Below are positions 23,955-31,279 of a DNA stretch of 64,000 bases, piece after piece. The translations under genes and the position numbers were made by a program. Below the pieces are notes generated by a model. The model had not been told where the DNA came from. It did no database searches and was given only the letters and a program-made list of their open reading frames with translations. Every line of letters starts with the position of its first letter. The first letter of the stretch is position 1. The stretch spans positions 319,609 to 383,608 of the forward strand of contig NHBH01000009.1 of NCBI GenBank assembly GCA_002168225.1. Reading direction: 5' to 3'. Source of the DNA: Micavibrio sp. TMED2 (GTDB taxonomy: Bacteria > Pseudomonadota > Alphaproteobacteria > TMED2).

Positions 23955-24245
23955 ATGGACAAGGAACCAGAAAGCGGGGCGTTGATCGCGCTGCCGGCCG
24001 CCGAGTTTGAAGCCCTGCTGGAGCGCGCGGCCGAAACAGGGGCGCGGCGCGCCCTGCATGAGGTCGGCCTCGATGGTCAGGATGCCGCCGAGGACATCCG
24101 CGATCTTCGCTCATTGCTCGCGGGTTTCCGCCTCGCGAAACAGACGGCCGTCCAGACCGCCGTGCGCCTGATCACCACCGGCGTCCTGCTCGCCCTGATG
24201 GCCGGCATCGCCATCAAGCTGAAGCTCTTCGGGCCGACGCCTTAA
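23955..24245 (+). CDS. DUF6127-like single-pass membrane protein
   Basis: 96 residues: an acidic/helical N-terminal half (FEALLERAAETGARRALHEV, DIRDLRSLLAGFRLAKQ) and one transmembrane helix near the C-terminus (AVRLITTGVLLALMAGIAIK). This matches small proteins near the lysis genes of alphaproteobacterial prophages (DUF6127). Its place directly before the endolysin suggests a holin- or antiholin-like role, but this is inference. A strong intrinsic terminator follows 28 bases later. Confidence 0.65.
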   Translation: MDKEPESGALIALPAAEFEALLERAAETGARRALHEVGLDGQDAAEDIRDLRSLLAGFRLAKQTAVQTAVRLITTGVLLALMAGIAIKLKLFGPTP

Positions 24246-24272
24246 CCCATCCGCCCGCCCCATCAGACCACC

Positions 24273-24302
24273 GCCCGCCCTCGCCGAGGAGCGGGCTTTT
24301 TT
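24273..24302 (+). terminator. Intrinsic terminator after the tail module
   Basis: GCCCGC CCTC GCC GAGG A GCGGGC followed by six T: a 10-bp two-part stem with one bulged A, loop GCC and a T-run at 24297-24302. It ends the late structural transcript and separates it from the lysis cassette, whose first ATG is at 24320. Confidence 0.82.
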
Positions 24303-24319
24303 GTGCCTGGAGACCTGCG

Positions 24320-24994
24320 ATGACGACCATGACTTACAAACACTGGCGCGACGTGCCCGAGCGCTCATGGCGCTGGAAGAATTTCTCCCCCGCCGAGATC
24401 GCCTGCCGGGGCAGCGGCTCCCTGCGGATAAACGAGGAAGCGCTCGACAAGCTCCAGGCGCTGCGCGACCGACTTGGCAAGCCCCTCATCGTCCGTTCGG
24501 CCTACCGCAGTCCGGCGCACAACCGGGCCGTCGGCGGCGCGCCACGCTCAAAGCACATGGACGGCACGGCCTTTGACATCACCATGGCGAACCACGATCC
24601 GGTGGCTTTCGAGGCTGCCGCCCGAGCCGTTGGCTTCCTCGGCTTTGGCTACTATCCGCGCTCGGGCTTCATGCACATCGATCTCGGCCCGGCTCGGCAA
24701 TGGGGCGAGCGTTTCCCGGTGCGGGCGACGGCGTTCGCCGCGGAAACGGCGCCCGTGCGGGAGGTCCTGGCAGACAGCCGCACGATGAAGGGCAGCGGCG
24801 CAGCAGGCGTGGCGACACTGGGCGCTGCGGGGGTCGAGATCGCGCAGAGCGTCCTGGCTGAGACGCAATCGGCCATTCTGCCCCTTGTGCCGTATCTCGA
24901 TACGCTCCGCTGGGTGTTCATTGCCGTGGCGCTTTTCGGAATCGCGGTCACGATCTACGCCCGGCTCGACGACTGGAAGCGAGGGCAGCGATGA
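24320..24994 (+). CDS. Peptidase M15 endolysin with C-terminal membrane anchor
   Basis: 224 residues. The M15A (D-Ala-D-Ala carboxypeptidase-like) core has LRDRLGKPLIVRSAYRSPAH, the zinc ligands in SKHMDGTAFDI (His and Asp, about residues 76-83) and FMHIDLGP (His about 115). Residues about 190-212 form a transmembrane helix (LRWVFIAVALFGIAVTIYA) ahead of a basic tail, unusual for a soluble endolysin and suggesting a membrane-held enzyme. It cuts peptidoglycan cross-links at lysis. Its stop overlaps the Rz start (ATGA). Confidence 0.87.
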   Translation: MTTMTYKHWRDVPERSWRWKNFSPAEIACRGSGSLRINEEALDKLQALRDRLGKPLIVRSAYRSPAHNRAVGGAPRSKHMDGTAFDITMANHDPVAFEAAARAVGFLGFGYYPRSGFMHIDLGPARQWGERFPVRATAFAAETAPVREVLADSRTMKGSGAAGVATLGAAGVEIAQSVLAETQSAILPLVPYLDTLRWVFIAVALFGIAVTIYARLDDWKRGQR

Positions 24995-25248
24995 TCGGCG
25001 GTTTGCTCGGCTGGTTCCCCGCCAGCCCATGGGGCCGGGCGGCGCTTCGCTACGGCACCGTCGCGCTCACGGTGATCCTGTTCCTGCTCTCACTCCGGCG
25101 CTCCGGAGAACGCACGGGCCGCCTCGCCGAACGCCTTGAGACCACGGAGAAGGCCAATGACGTCCAACGCCGGATGCTGGAGGCGGCGGCTCGCCGTCCT
25201 CGCGATCGCGATGAGCTGGCTGACCGGCTGCGCAACGGTCGGTTCTGA
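24991..25248 (+). CDS. i-spanin (Rz-like)
   Basis: 85 residues: an N-terminal transmembrane helix (ALRYGTVALTVILFLLSL) then a charged helical periplasmic part (RTGRLAERLETTEKANDVQR). This is the type II inner-membrane spanin layout. Its last 92 bases contain the start of the lipoprotein gene in the +1 frame, the classical nested Rz/Rz1 arrangement. It starts in ATGA overlap with the endolysin. Confidence 0.75.
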   Translation: MIGGLLGWFPASPWGRAALRYGTVALTVILFLLSLRRSGERTGRLAERLETTEKANDVQRRMLEAAARRPRDRDELADRLRNGRF

Positions 25249-25456
25249 TCCGAGCAAGCGGGCGGTGTGTCCGCCGGTCGTGGAGTACGGCAGGGAGTTT
25301 CAGGCGCGCGCGGCCGAAGAGGTGGCGCTTCTGCCGCCGGGCTCGGCGGTGGTCCACATGCTGAGCGACTATGTCGTCCTGCGCACTCAGGCCTCGGCCT
25401 GCCGGATTCGACCGACTTCGGTGCTGCCGGGCCGAATCGGAGGTGGCGGCACGTAG
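25157..25456 (+). CDS. o-spanin lipoprotein (Rz1-like), nested in Rz
   Basis: 99 residues from the ATG at 25157, inside the Rz gene in a different frame. The signal peptide has a basic start (WRRRLAVLAIAMSWL) and the lipobox LTGC, with Cys about residue 24. The mature part is short and includes CPPVVEYGREFQARAAEEVA. Together with Rz it would bridge inner and outer membranes and fuse them at lysis. It is the last recognisable phage gene. An upstream ATG-less extension to 25136 is unlikely to be used. Confidence 0.75.
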   Translation: MTSNAGCWRRRLAVLAIAMSWLTGCATVGSDPSKRAVCPPVVEYGREFQARAAEEVALLPPGSAVVHMLSDYVVLRTQASACRIRPTSVLPGRIGGGGT

Positions 25457-25517
25457 GTCGGGACGAAGGCGATCATGCTCACCGCAGACTGCGGCAGCCG
25501 ACATCAAAGCGATCACA

Positions 25518-26177
25518 TCAGGCGGTCGGGGCCTTGGTCTTGCGCAGATAGGGCAGGACTTGCTCGAATTCGCCGAAGCGCTGCCGGGCGTCCTCGTCGG
25601 AGATGGCGGGCGTGATGATCACGTCCTCGCCCTGCTTCCACTGCGCCGGGGTCGCAACCTGGTGCTTCGCGGTGAGCCGGATCGAGTCGAGCGCCCGCAG
25701 GATCTCGTCGAAATTGCGACCCGTGGTCATCGGATAGGTCAGAATCAGCTTGATCTTCTTGTCCGGCCCGATGACGAACACGTTGCGCACGGTGGCATTC
25801 TGCGCGGGCGTCCGCCCCTCCGACGCGCCAGTCTCCTCGGCGGGGAGCATGTCGTAGAGCTTGGCGATCTTCATCTCGGGGTCGCCGATCATCGGATAGT
25901 CGACCTTATGGCCCGAGACCTTCTCGATGTCGGCTTTCCATCTCCGGTGATCCTCGACCGGGTCGACCGAGATCCCGATCATCTTGGCGCTGCGCTTCGC
26001 GAACTCCTCCTTCAGCCCGGCCATGTAGCCGAGCTCGGTCGTACAGACGGGCGTGAAGTCCTTCGGATGACTGAACAGCACGGCGTAGCCGTCGCCGATC
26101 CAGTCGTGAAAGCGGATCTCGCCCTCGGTCGTGTCGGCCGCGAAATCGGGAGCGGTGTCGTTGATGCGAAGACTCAT
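25518..26177 (-). CDS. 1-Cys peroxiredoxin (Prx6 type)
   Basis: 219 residues, start ATG at 26177 behind an AAAGGAG site. The peroxidatic Cys is in DFTPVCTTELG (about residue 45), Prx6 features include DPVEDHRRWKADIEK and the C-terminal dimer domain ending VLPYLRKTKA. No second resolving Cys is visible at the usual 2-Cys position. It reduces H2O2 and alkyl hydroperoxides in the cytoplasm. It is the last gene of the island and has its own copy of the palindromic promoter (26220-26247), so it should respond to the same ArsR regulator as the exporter operon. Confidence 0.92.
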   Translation of the reverse strand: MSLRINDTAPDFAADTTEGEIRFHDWIGDGYAVLFSHPKDFTPVCTTELGYMAGLKEEFAKRSAKMIGISVDPVEDHRRWKADIEKVSGHKVDYPMIGDPEMKIAKLYDMLPAEETGASEGRTPAQNATVRNVFVIGPDKKIKLILTYPMTTGRNFDEILRALDSIRLTAKHQVATPAQWKQGEDVIITPAISDEDARQRFGEFEQVLPYLRKTKAPTA

Positions 26178-26219
26178 GGCTCGGGGCTCCTTTCCCTAGA
26201 CCTCCAGATGGAGGGCCAC

Positions 26220-26247
26220 CATATATCATCGGCCGATGATATGTCGA
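26220..26247 (-). promoter_or_regulatory. ArsR-type operator/promoter of the peroxiredoxin gene
   Basis: On the minus strand TCGACA (-35, plus-strand 26242-26247), 16-bp spacer, TATATG (-10, 26220-26225). The spacer and its edges form the perfect 20-bp palindrome ATATCATCGGCCGATGATAT (26223-26242). The same architecture occurs at 29094-29121 and 35744-35771. An ArsR dimer bound here would block RNA polymerase. Confidence 0.78.
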
Positions 26248-26364
26248 GGCGGACTGAGGGCAATCTGCGGCGCCAGTCTCATCCTGTCGGGCTGCGGCTG
26301 CACAATTGTCGACAGCTGAGACCTCGCTCGCGGCAGTCACAGGGTGGCGTTACGTCGCGGTGCC

Positions 26365-26422
26365 TCACCCGATCCTGCCCAGGACCGGGAAGGTATCGAG
26401 CAGCCAATAGGCGAAGCGCGAC
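26365..26422 (-). pseudogene. 3' end remnant of ccdA
   Basis: 58 bases nearly identical to the end of the intact ccdA gene (29239-29296): the minus strand still encodes SRFAYWLLDTFPVLGRIG and the stop, but the frame is not continued upstream, where sequence diverges at 26422. It is a by-product of the duplication that made the second operator copy and has no function of its own. Confidence 0.8.
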
Positions 26423-26558
26423 TATTTGGCATCACCCGGAGCATCCACTTGCGACTCCATATAGACGGCGCCGTAGCCGCCAGAACTGACGGAGAGCGGT
26501 CAGATCGTCGGAACCCGATGCTGCCCCGCCCGATGACGAATGCAGCTTCCTTTGTCCG

Positions 26559-28115
26559 TCATGACACTGTGAATTGTCCCATCATACCCGCATCTTCGTG
26601 CTCGAGAATGTGGCAGTGAAACATGTACGGCGTCGCTTCGTCTGCCTTGCGGTTAAACGTGACGAGTATTTCCGCTTCGCCATTGACGTGTACCACGTCC
26701 TTTGCTCCGGAGGCTTCGGGCGATACGGGATTGCCGTTGTGAGAAAGGACGCGGAACGACGCACCGTGCAGGTGGAACGGGTGGGCCATCCAGTCGGTCA
26801 CCACGCGCCAGATTTCCGGTTCACCGAGACGGGCGCGCAGATCGATGCGGTCCGGATCCATGGATCGGCCGTTGATCCCCATCATGCCCATGCCTCCACC
26901 CATCCACATGTCACGGCCGCCGCGTCTGTCCGACATGCCCATGCGCCCCTCCCTCCGCATCCCGCGCATGCCCATACCACCTGCATGCATGTCGAGAGTG
27001 AACGTCCGCCGCGTCTCATCACCTGTCGGCCCCGCCAGGCTTGGGGCTCCTTGGATGCGTTCCGGTAGCTTCGTCACAGCGGAGGGTGGCCTACCGTCGA
27101 CCTCGAAGCGCATGATTTCAAACCGCCCCTCGCGATCGATGGCATCTGGTTCTGGCAGTCTCATGCCCATCATGCCACCCATCATACGATCTCTCGAACG
27201 TCTGCCACGCCCGGATACGAGCCGTGTCGCCGCTCCGTCGGCGAAGTCGACCACGATCTCTGCCCGTTCGGCCGGTGCGAGCTCGACTTCGCTCATGGTC
27301 ATCGGGATGGGCAGGAACCCCGCATCGGAGGCGATGCGATAGAAGCGACGGCCGTCTTCGAACGCGAAACGGTAGGTGCGTGCGTTTGAGGCGTTCAGAA
27401 TTCGCAACCGTACCAGCCCCGCCGGCACACTTGCGCGTGGCCGGATCGCTCCGTTCACGAGAATCTGGTCGCCTCGGTATCCATGCATGAGCGAAGGACC
27501 ACGCGGGGCGTAGAGCAGTGAGCCATCCTTGGCGAAGAGGCGGTCCTGCACGATAAGAGGCAGATCATCGACGCCATGCGTCGATGGCAGGCGGGTTTCA
27601 GCCTCTGGATCGATGATCTGAAGCATCCCGGCGAGGCCGAAATAGACGTGCGGTCCCGTGCGGCCATGGATGTGGGAGTGGTACCAAAGCGTCGCACCTG
27701 GCTGATCGACGTCCAAGATAGGGCGCCAGGTCTCGCCCGGAGAAAAGGCCGTCTGCGGACCGCCATCGTATCGCCCCTCGACATGCAGCCCGTGCCAATG
27801 AGCGGTGATCGGCTCATCGATATCGTTCGTCACCTCCGGTCGCACGCTGGTGCCGCGTCGAAGTCTGAGAACCGGACCGAGATAGTCACTTTCGAAACCG
27901 ACCGTCGGCGTTTCGCGCCCTGACAGGAAGCTCGAGCGCCCCGTTCGTGCCCTGAGCGAGAAGCGCTCGCCATCCCCCACTTCGACCAGCGACGGAACAG
28001 GCAGATCGCGCCCACCTTCGGCTGCAAAGGCGCGCCCGATTACGGGTGGTGTCATGGACACGGCCAGCGCGGCGGCCGAAGTTCGAAGGAATTCGCGTCG
28101 GGTTGACTTGGTCAC
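26559..28115 (-). CDS. Multicopper oxidase, Tat-exported, Met-rich (CueO/CopA-like)
   Basis: 518 residues. Tat signal RREFLRTSAAALAVSM at the N-terminus, then three cupredoxin domains. All copper motifs are present: HWHG (about 107), WYHSH (about 143), HPFHLHG (about 442) and the terminal HCHILEHEDAGMM with the type 1 Cys-His pair and axial Met. A Met/Gly/Arg-rich insert at about 365-410 (GMGMRGMRREGRMGM) resembles the CueO Met-rich segment that binds Cu(I). Likely role: periplasmic oxidation of Cu(I) or another substrate for metal tolerance. GTG start with a GGAG site; 12 bases after the MBL gene, so co-transcribed from the 29094-29121 promoter. Confidence 0.92.
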   Translation of the reverse strand: MTKSTRREFLRTSAAALAVSMTPPVIGRAFAAEGGRDLPVPSLVEVGDGERFSLRARTGRSSFLSGRETPTVGFESDYLGPVLRLRRGTSVRPEVTNDIDEPITAHWHGLHVEGRYDGGPQTAFSPGETWRPILDVDQPGATLWYHSHIHGRTGPHVYFGLAGMLQIIDPEAETRLPSTHGVDDLPLIVQDRLFAKDGSLLYAPRGPSLMHGYRGDQILVNGAIRPRASVPAGLVRLRILNASNARTYRFAFEDGRRFYRIASDAGFLPIPMTMSEVELAPAERAEIVVDFADGAATRLVSGRGRRSRDRMMGGMMGMRLPEPDAIDREGRFEIMRFEVDGRPPSAVTKLPERIQGAPSLAGPTGDETRRTFTLDMHAGGMGMRGMRREGRMGMSDRRGGRDMWMGGGMGMMGINGRSMDPDRIDLRARLGEPEIWRVVTDWMAHPFHLHGASFRVLSHNGNPVSPEASGAKDVVHVNGEAEILVTFNRKADEATPYMFHCHILEHEDAGMMGQFTVS

Positions 28116-28127
28116 GGTTCGACTCCA

Positions 28128-29036
28128 TCAGAACTTGTTGGCGGGGATCTTGAAGTAACTGTTGCCATCCACCTCGGGCTCAGGGAGCGCGCCGCCGCGC
28201 AAGTTGACCTGGAGGGCGTGCAGCATGCGCTCGGGCAGGCCGAGCGTGGCGTCGCGCTCTTCGCGCGTGGCGACGAAGTCCGCCTTCGTCGTTCCCTTCT
28301 TCACGTGCTTGTTCGAGGCCAGGTGCTCGCCCACCGTCGCCTCCCACATCGGCTCGTCGCGCCCGTCCGCGCCGTAATCGTGTCCGATGAAGACACGAGT
28401 TCCGTCCGGCAGTGCGAGGATCGCCTGGATCGAGTCCCAGAGTTCGGCCGCACTGCCACCGGGAAAGTCGGCGCGGGACGAGCCCACGTCCGGGTACATC
28501 AGCGTGTCGTGCGCGAAGACTGCGTCGCCCACGACATAGGTGATCGAGCCCAGCGTATGGCCGGGTGAGAGCATGACGCGAAAGGACAGCGAGCCGACCT
28601 CGAACGTGTCGCCGTTCGCGAAGAGCGCGTCGAAGTGGCGCTCGGTCTGGAAGGCGCCCGGCTCATGATAGTAGTCGCGCCAGAGTTTGGCGATCTCGCG
28701 TACCTTCTCTCCGATCGCGTTGGGCTTGCCGGTGCGCTGCTTGAGCCAGTGGGACGCCATGAGGTGATCGGCGTGCGGGTGCGTGTCGAGAATCCGCGTC
28801 AGCGTCAGCCCGTTCTCCTCGATCAGCGCCAGGATGCGTTCGGCGCTTTCGGTGGAGGTTCGCGCGGCGGCGGGGTCGAAGTTCAACACCGTGTCGATGA
28901 CGACGGCGGCCTTGGTCTCCGGGCAGGCGACGACGTACTGGATCGAGCCCGTGGCGGCCTCGTACACGCCCCATACGTCCGGGCTGCCGCGCCCGGTGGA
29001 GGGGGAGTGGCGGGTCAGGTGCTGATAATCGGGCAT
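28128..29036 (-). CDS. MBL-fold hydrolase, persulfide dioxygenase-like (ETHE1/Blh type)
   Basis: 302 residues from ATG 29036; an in-frame GTG at 29051 sits nearer the AAAGGAG site and would add 5. The metallo-beta-lactamase motif is THPHADHL (about 90), with further ligands in LSPGHTLGS (about 156), AHDTLMYPDVGSSRADF (about 172) and FIGHDYG (about 214). The pattern HxHxDH and the SSRADFPGG segment are those of ETHE1-like sulfur dioxygenases, which oxidise glutathione persulfide to sulfite. In bacteria, Blh-type relatives are commonly controlled by ArsR repressors. First gene of a two-gene unit with the multicopper oxidase. Confidence 0.85.
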   Translation of the reverse strand: MPDYQHLTRHSPSTGRGSPDVWGVYEAATGSIQYVVACPETKAAVVIDTVLNFDPAAARTSTESAERILALIEENGLTLTRILDTHPHADHLMASHWLKQRTGKPNAIGEKVREIAKLWRDYYHEPGAFQTERHFDALFANGDTFEVGSLSFRVMLSPGHTLGSITYVVGDAVFAHDTLMYPDVGSSRADFPGGSAAELWDSIQAILALPDGTRVFIGHDYGADGRDEPMWEATVGEHLASNKHVKKGTTKADFVATREERDATLGLPERMLHALQVNLRGGALPEPEVDGNSYFKIPANKF

Positions 29037-29059
29037 GGTCGGTCGCTCCACTGGCTCTT

Positions 29060-29296
29060 GGCTCCTTTGCCTAGACCTCCAGATGGAGGCGATCATATAT
29101 CATCGACTGATGATATGTCGAGGCGGACTGAGGGCAATCTGCGGCGCCAGTCCCATCCTGTCGGGCTGCGGCTGCACAATTGTCGACAGCTGAGACCTCG
29201 CTCGCGGCAGCCACGGGGTGGCGCTACGTGGCGGTGCCTCACCCGATCCTGCCCAGGACCGGGAAGGTATCGAGCAGCCAATAGGCGAAGCGCGAC
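29060..29296. repeat. 238-bp repeat, copy 2 (operator plus ccdA tail)
   Basis: The parental copy: it covers the ribosome site and palindromic promoter of the MBL gene, about 110 bases of non-coding spacer, and the last 58 bases of the intact ccdA gene. The copy at 26185-26422 matches it at about 95% by eye, including a stretch GCACAATTGTCGACAGCTGA (conserved in both copies). Confidence 0.9.
29094..29121 (-). promoter_or_regulatory. ArsR-type operator/promoter of the MBL-multicopper oxidase unit
   Basis: Minus strand TCGACA (29116-29121), 16-bp spacer, TATATG (29094-29099). Palindrome ATATCATC GACT GATGATAT at 29097-29116; the 8-bp arms are exact and the 4-base centre differs from the other two copies, which shows that the arms are what is conserved. 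Confidence 0.8.
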
Positions 29297-29976
29297 AGTT
29301 GTCCTGTCATCATGGCCAGCCCCATGATGACCATGACGCCGCCAGCCCCCTTGTAGAGAAGGCGCCCGGCGTGCCCGACTTCCTTGAGGCGCACCGCGAT
29401 TACATCGGTGAAGAGCGCCGCCAGCAGGAAAGGCACCCCGAGCCCGGCGGAGTAGATCGAAAGAAGCCAGATTCCGCCGGACATCTGCGCTGAGCTGGCG
29501 CTCACCGTCAGAATGGCGCCAAGGATCGGGCCGATGCAGGGAGTCCAGCCGAAGGCGAAGGCGAGCCCAAGCAGATAAGCCCCGAGCGGGCGTCCGCCCG
29601 GGACGTCCAAGCTGAATCGGGTGTCGCGGAAGAACAGGCCGACGCGAAACACGCCGAGCATGAACAGCCCGAAGAGGATGACGACCGCGCCGCCCACCAG
29701 GTTGAGCTCGTAGCGATATGTGAGGAGCAGGTGGCCGAGCATGCTGGCGCCCGCGCCGAGCAGCACGAAAACCGTCGAGAACCCGAGCACGAAACAGAGG
29801 CTGAGCCCTGCGGCCGGCAGGCGGGCCACAACATTGGCGCGTCGCGCCGTTGCCAGATCTTGGCCGGCGATATACGAGACATAGCCCGGTACGAGCGGCA
29901 GAACGCAGGGCGAGAGAAAAGAGATGGCGCCGGCAAGGAAAGCGGCGAACACACCGATGCCGGATATTTCAAGCAT
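29239..29976 (-). CDS. ccdA: CcdA-type thiol reductant transporter
   Basis: 245 residues with six predicted membrane helices. The paired cysteines are in ISFLSPCVLPLVPGY (helix 1) and FGWTPCIGPILGA (helix 4), as in CcdA/DsbD-beta. It carries electrons from cytoplasmic thioredoxin to periplasmic thioredoxin-like proteins such as CcmG and TlpA, both encoded just upstream in the same run. It starts 21 bases after the SCO1 stop. The last gene of the long operon; its tail is duplicated at 26365-26422. Confidence 0.92.
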   Translation of the reverse strand: MLEISGIGVFAAFLAGAISFLSPCVLPLVPGYVSYIAGQDLATARRANVVARLPAAGLSLCFVLGFSTVFVLLGAGASMLGHLLLTYRYELNLVGGAVVILFGLFMLGVFRVGLFFRDTRFSLDVPGGRPLGAYLLGLAFAFGWTPCIGPILGAILTVSASSAQMSGGIWLLSIYSAGLGVPFLLAALFTDVIAVRLKEVGHAGRLLYKGAGGVMVIMGLAMMTGQLSRFAYWLLDTFPVLGRIG

Positions 29977-29997
29977 GCTGATGGCGATCCCAATCGT

Positions 29998-30690
29998 TCA
30001 GTTGAAGAAGTCCGTCAAGCGGCCCCAGAATCCGGGTCCGCTACTGGTGTGCCGCTTGGCGAAGTCGTTCGTGAGGGCGTTCACGAACAGCACCATGTTC
30101 GTCGGGTCGAACCCAAGCCCGTAGAAGTTCGCCCGCCAGCGGCCCGTCATGTCAATGATATGTGTGACGGCACCGTGGATCCGTGTTCCGGCTTCCGCCG
30201 AGCTGAAGCCCTGGTCGAATGCCTCAACAAGCTTACGCGTGGCGTTGTCCGGCTGGTCCGGCGCGGTGGTCAGAAACGTCCAGTTGGCGGGATCGAGCCC
30301 ATGCGCAGGTCCATAGGCGCGCATCACGTCGGGCGTGTCGTTCGCCGGATCGGTAGTGATCGTCACGAACTCGACCAGACCCTTCATCGGCGTTTGATTA
30401 ACCATTTCCTGCACAGCCGCGAGCTTCTCCGCCTGCAGCGGGCACATGTCGGGACAGCTGGCATAGACGAAGTTCAGCACCACAACTTTCCCGCGGAAGT
30501 CCCCTGGGCTGTAGATCCGGCCGTCGGCATCGCTCAACCTGAAATCCGGCGGCTGCATATCGAAGGCCTGGAAGTATCTTTCCTTGCCACCGAGCAGCTC
30601 GCTCAGCTCGGCTGTTGAATGGGCAAGAACGGGTGTGGCGACGAGGGCGACTGCGAGTGCCAACACGGTACGGCGGGTCAGGCGACTCAC
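29998..30690 (-). CDS. SCO1/SenC copper chaperone-like protein
   Basis: 230 residues. Signal peptide (RRTVLALAVALVATPVLA), then a thioredoxin fold with the copper-binding YASCPDMCPLQ (C-x3-C, about residue 79) and the distal His in GAVTHIIDMTG (about 176). Sco proteins deliver copper to cytochrome oxidase CuA or act as periplasmic thiol reductases. No oxidase gene is nearby, so a copper/redox defence role is as likely. It lies 19 bases after tlpA. Confidence 0.9.
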   Translation of the reverse strand: MSRLTRRTVLALAVALVATPVLAHSTAELSELLGGKERYFQAFDMQPPDFRLSDADGRIYSPGDFRGKVVVLNFVYASCPDMCPLQAEKLAAVQEMVNQTPMKGLVEFVTITTDPANDTPDVMRAYGPAHGLDPANWTFLTTAPDQPDNATRKLVEAFDQGFSSAEAGTRIHGAVTHIIDMTGRWRANFYGLGFDPTNMVLFVNALTNDFAKRHTSSGPGFWGRLTDFFN

Positions 30691-30709
30691 TTCTTCCTCC
30701 TATTGATGG

Positions 30710-31279
30710 TCATTCCGACAAGGCGGACTGTTCCGCCTCCGCGGGTATGGCCCTCTTGCCGCCCCGGGCCGCCAAACCCCGCAGGAAATCGACCATTTCC
30801 GGTTCGTCCCACTCGGCCGGGCCGATGAGGCGCCCAAGCTCACGGCCTTCCTCATCGATCAGCAGGGTAGCAGGTAGCCCGAGCACGCCAAGTTTCGATG
30901 AGGCGCGGCCGGTTTCGTCGATGTAAAGCCCAAGATGTTCGACGCCGGTCTGCTCGAAGAAGGTGCGCACCGCCCCCGGCCCGGCGCGGTCGATCGAGAG
31001 TGCGACCACCTCGAAACCGTCGCCGCCGAGTTCGGCCTGAAGCGCATCGAGCGTCGGCATCTCCTCGACGCAGGGCGGGCACCAAGTCGCCCAGACATTC
31101 AGGAGCACGGTGCGGCCGCGGAAATCCTCAAGCGTGACCTCGCGCCCTTGCCCGTCGGCAAAGCCGATCTCGGGCACCTCGCGCGGCGTCTCGTGCAGCA
31201 CAAAGTTTTGCGGCGGATCCGCCAGGGCACTGCTCCAATATGTTGCGAGGACCAGGGCGGCGCTGAGAAGGTGTTTCAT
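30710..31279 (-). CDS. TlpA-like periplasmic thioredoxin
   Basis: 189 residues starting at ATG 31279, overlapping the CcmG-like stop (ATGA). Signal peptide KHLLSAALVLATYWSSALA, then a TlpA/ResA fold: TLEDFRGRTVLLNVWATWCP with active site WCPPC (about residue 66) and the cis-Pro region VLGLPATLLIDEEGRE. It would reduce periplasmic disulfides, possibly keeping the Sco protein (next gene) reduced for copper loading, as TlpA does in Bradyrhizobium. Electrons would come from CcdA. Confidence 0.9.
   Translation of the reverse strand: MKHLLSAALVLATYWSSALADPPQNFVLHETPREVPEIGFADGQGREVTLEDFRGRTVLLNVWATWCPPCVEEMPTLDALQAELGGDGFEVVALSIDRAGPGAVRTFFEQTGVEHLGLYIDETGRASSKLGVLGLPATLLIDEEGRELGRLIGPAEWDEPEMVDFLRGLAARGGKRAIPAEAEQSALSE

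Larger units (their letters stand above)
3..25456. mobile_element. Defective lambda-like/GTA-like prophage, left end outside window
   Basis: A continuous rightward run of phage genes: replication/recombination (3-4585), a toxin-antitoxin pair (4640-5430), DNA methylases (5902-7530), head (7521-11984), tail (12024-23936) and lysis (24320-25456). Tail gene order (tube, chaperone with frameshift, tape measure, DUF2460, DUF2163, NlpC/P60, tip protein) matches siphophages and gene transfer agents of Alphaproteobacteria. No integrase, repressor, or large or small terminase gene is visible. A cytosine methylase start is fused to a portal 3' part at about 7521-7540, so the element has lost its packaging genes and probably cannot form particles alone. 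The right boundary is set after the Rz1 gene, where leftward bacterial genes begin; no att repeat was identified there. Confidence 0.93.
26185..26422. repeat. 238-bp repeat, copy 1 (operator plus ccdA tail)
   Basis: Aligned by eye with 29060-29296: about 12 differences in 238 positions (near 95% identity), one length change near the operator. The copy spans a ribosome site (AAAGGAG on the minus strand), the palindromic promoter and the last codons of a ccdA gene. The identity ends abruptly inside ccdA at 26422, showing that this copy is the derived, truncated one. Confidence 0.9.
26178..26558. other. Gap between multicopper oxidase and peroxiredoxin: promoter copy plus remnants
   Basis: From right to left it contains: about 135 bases (26423-26558) with only a short remnant frame on the minus strand ending GGYGAVYMESQVDAPGDAK and a stop, not assignable; a 58-base remnant of a ccdA 3' end (26365-26422); a spacer; and the promoter/operator of the peroxiredoxin gene. 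The part 26185-26422 is a near copy of 29060-29296. A rightward frame across it is a shadow. Confidence 0.7.

Noticed and set aside
26344..26619. Rightward 91-residue frame over the ccdA remnant
   Set aside because: It is the reverse strand of the duplicated ccdA tail and oxidase end, and a matching frame appears in copy 2 for the same reason.
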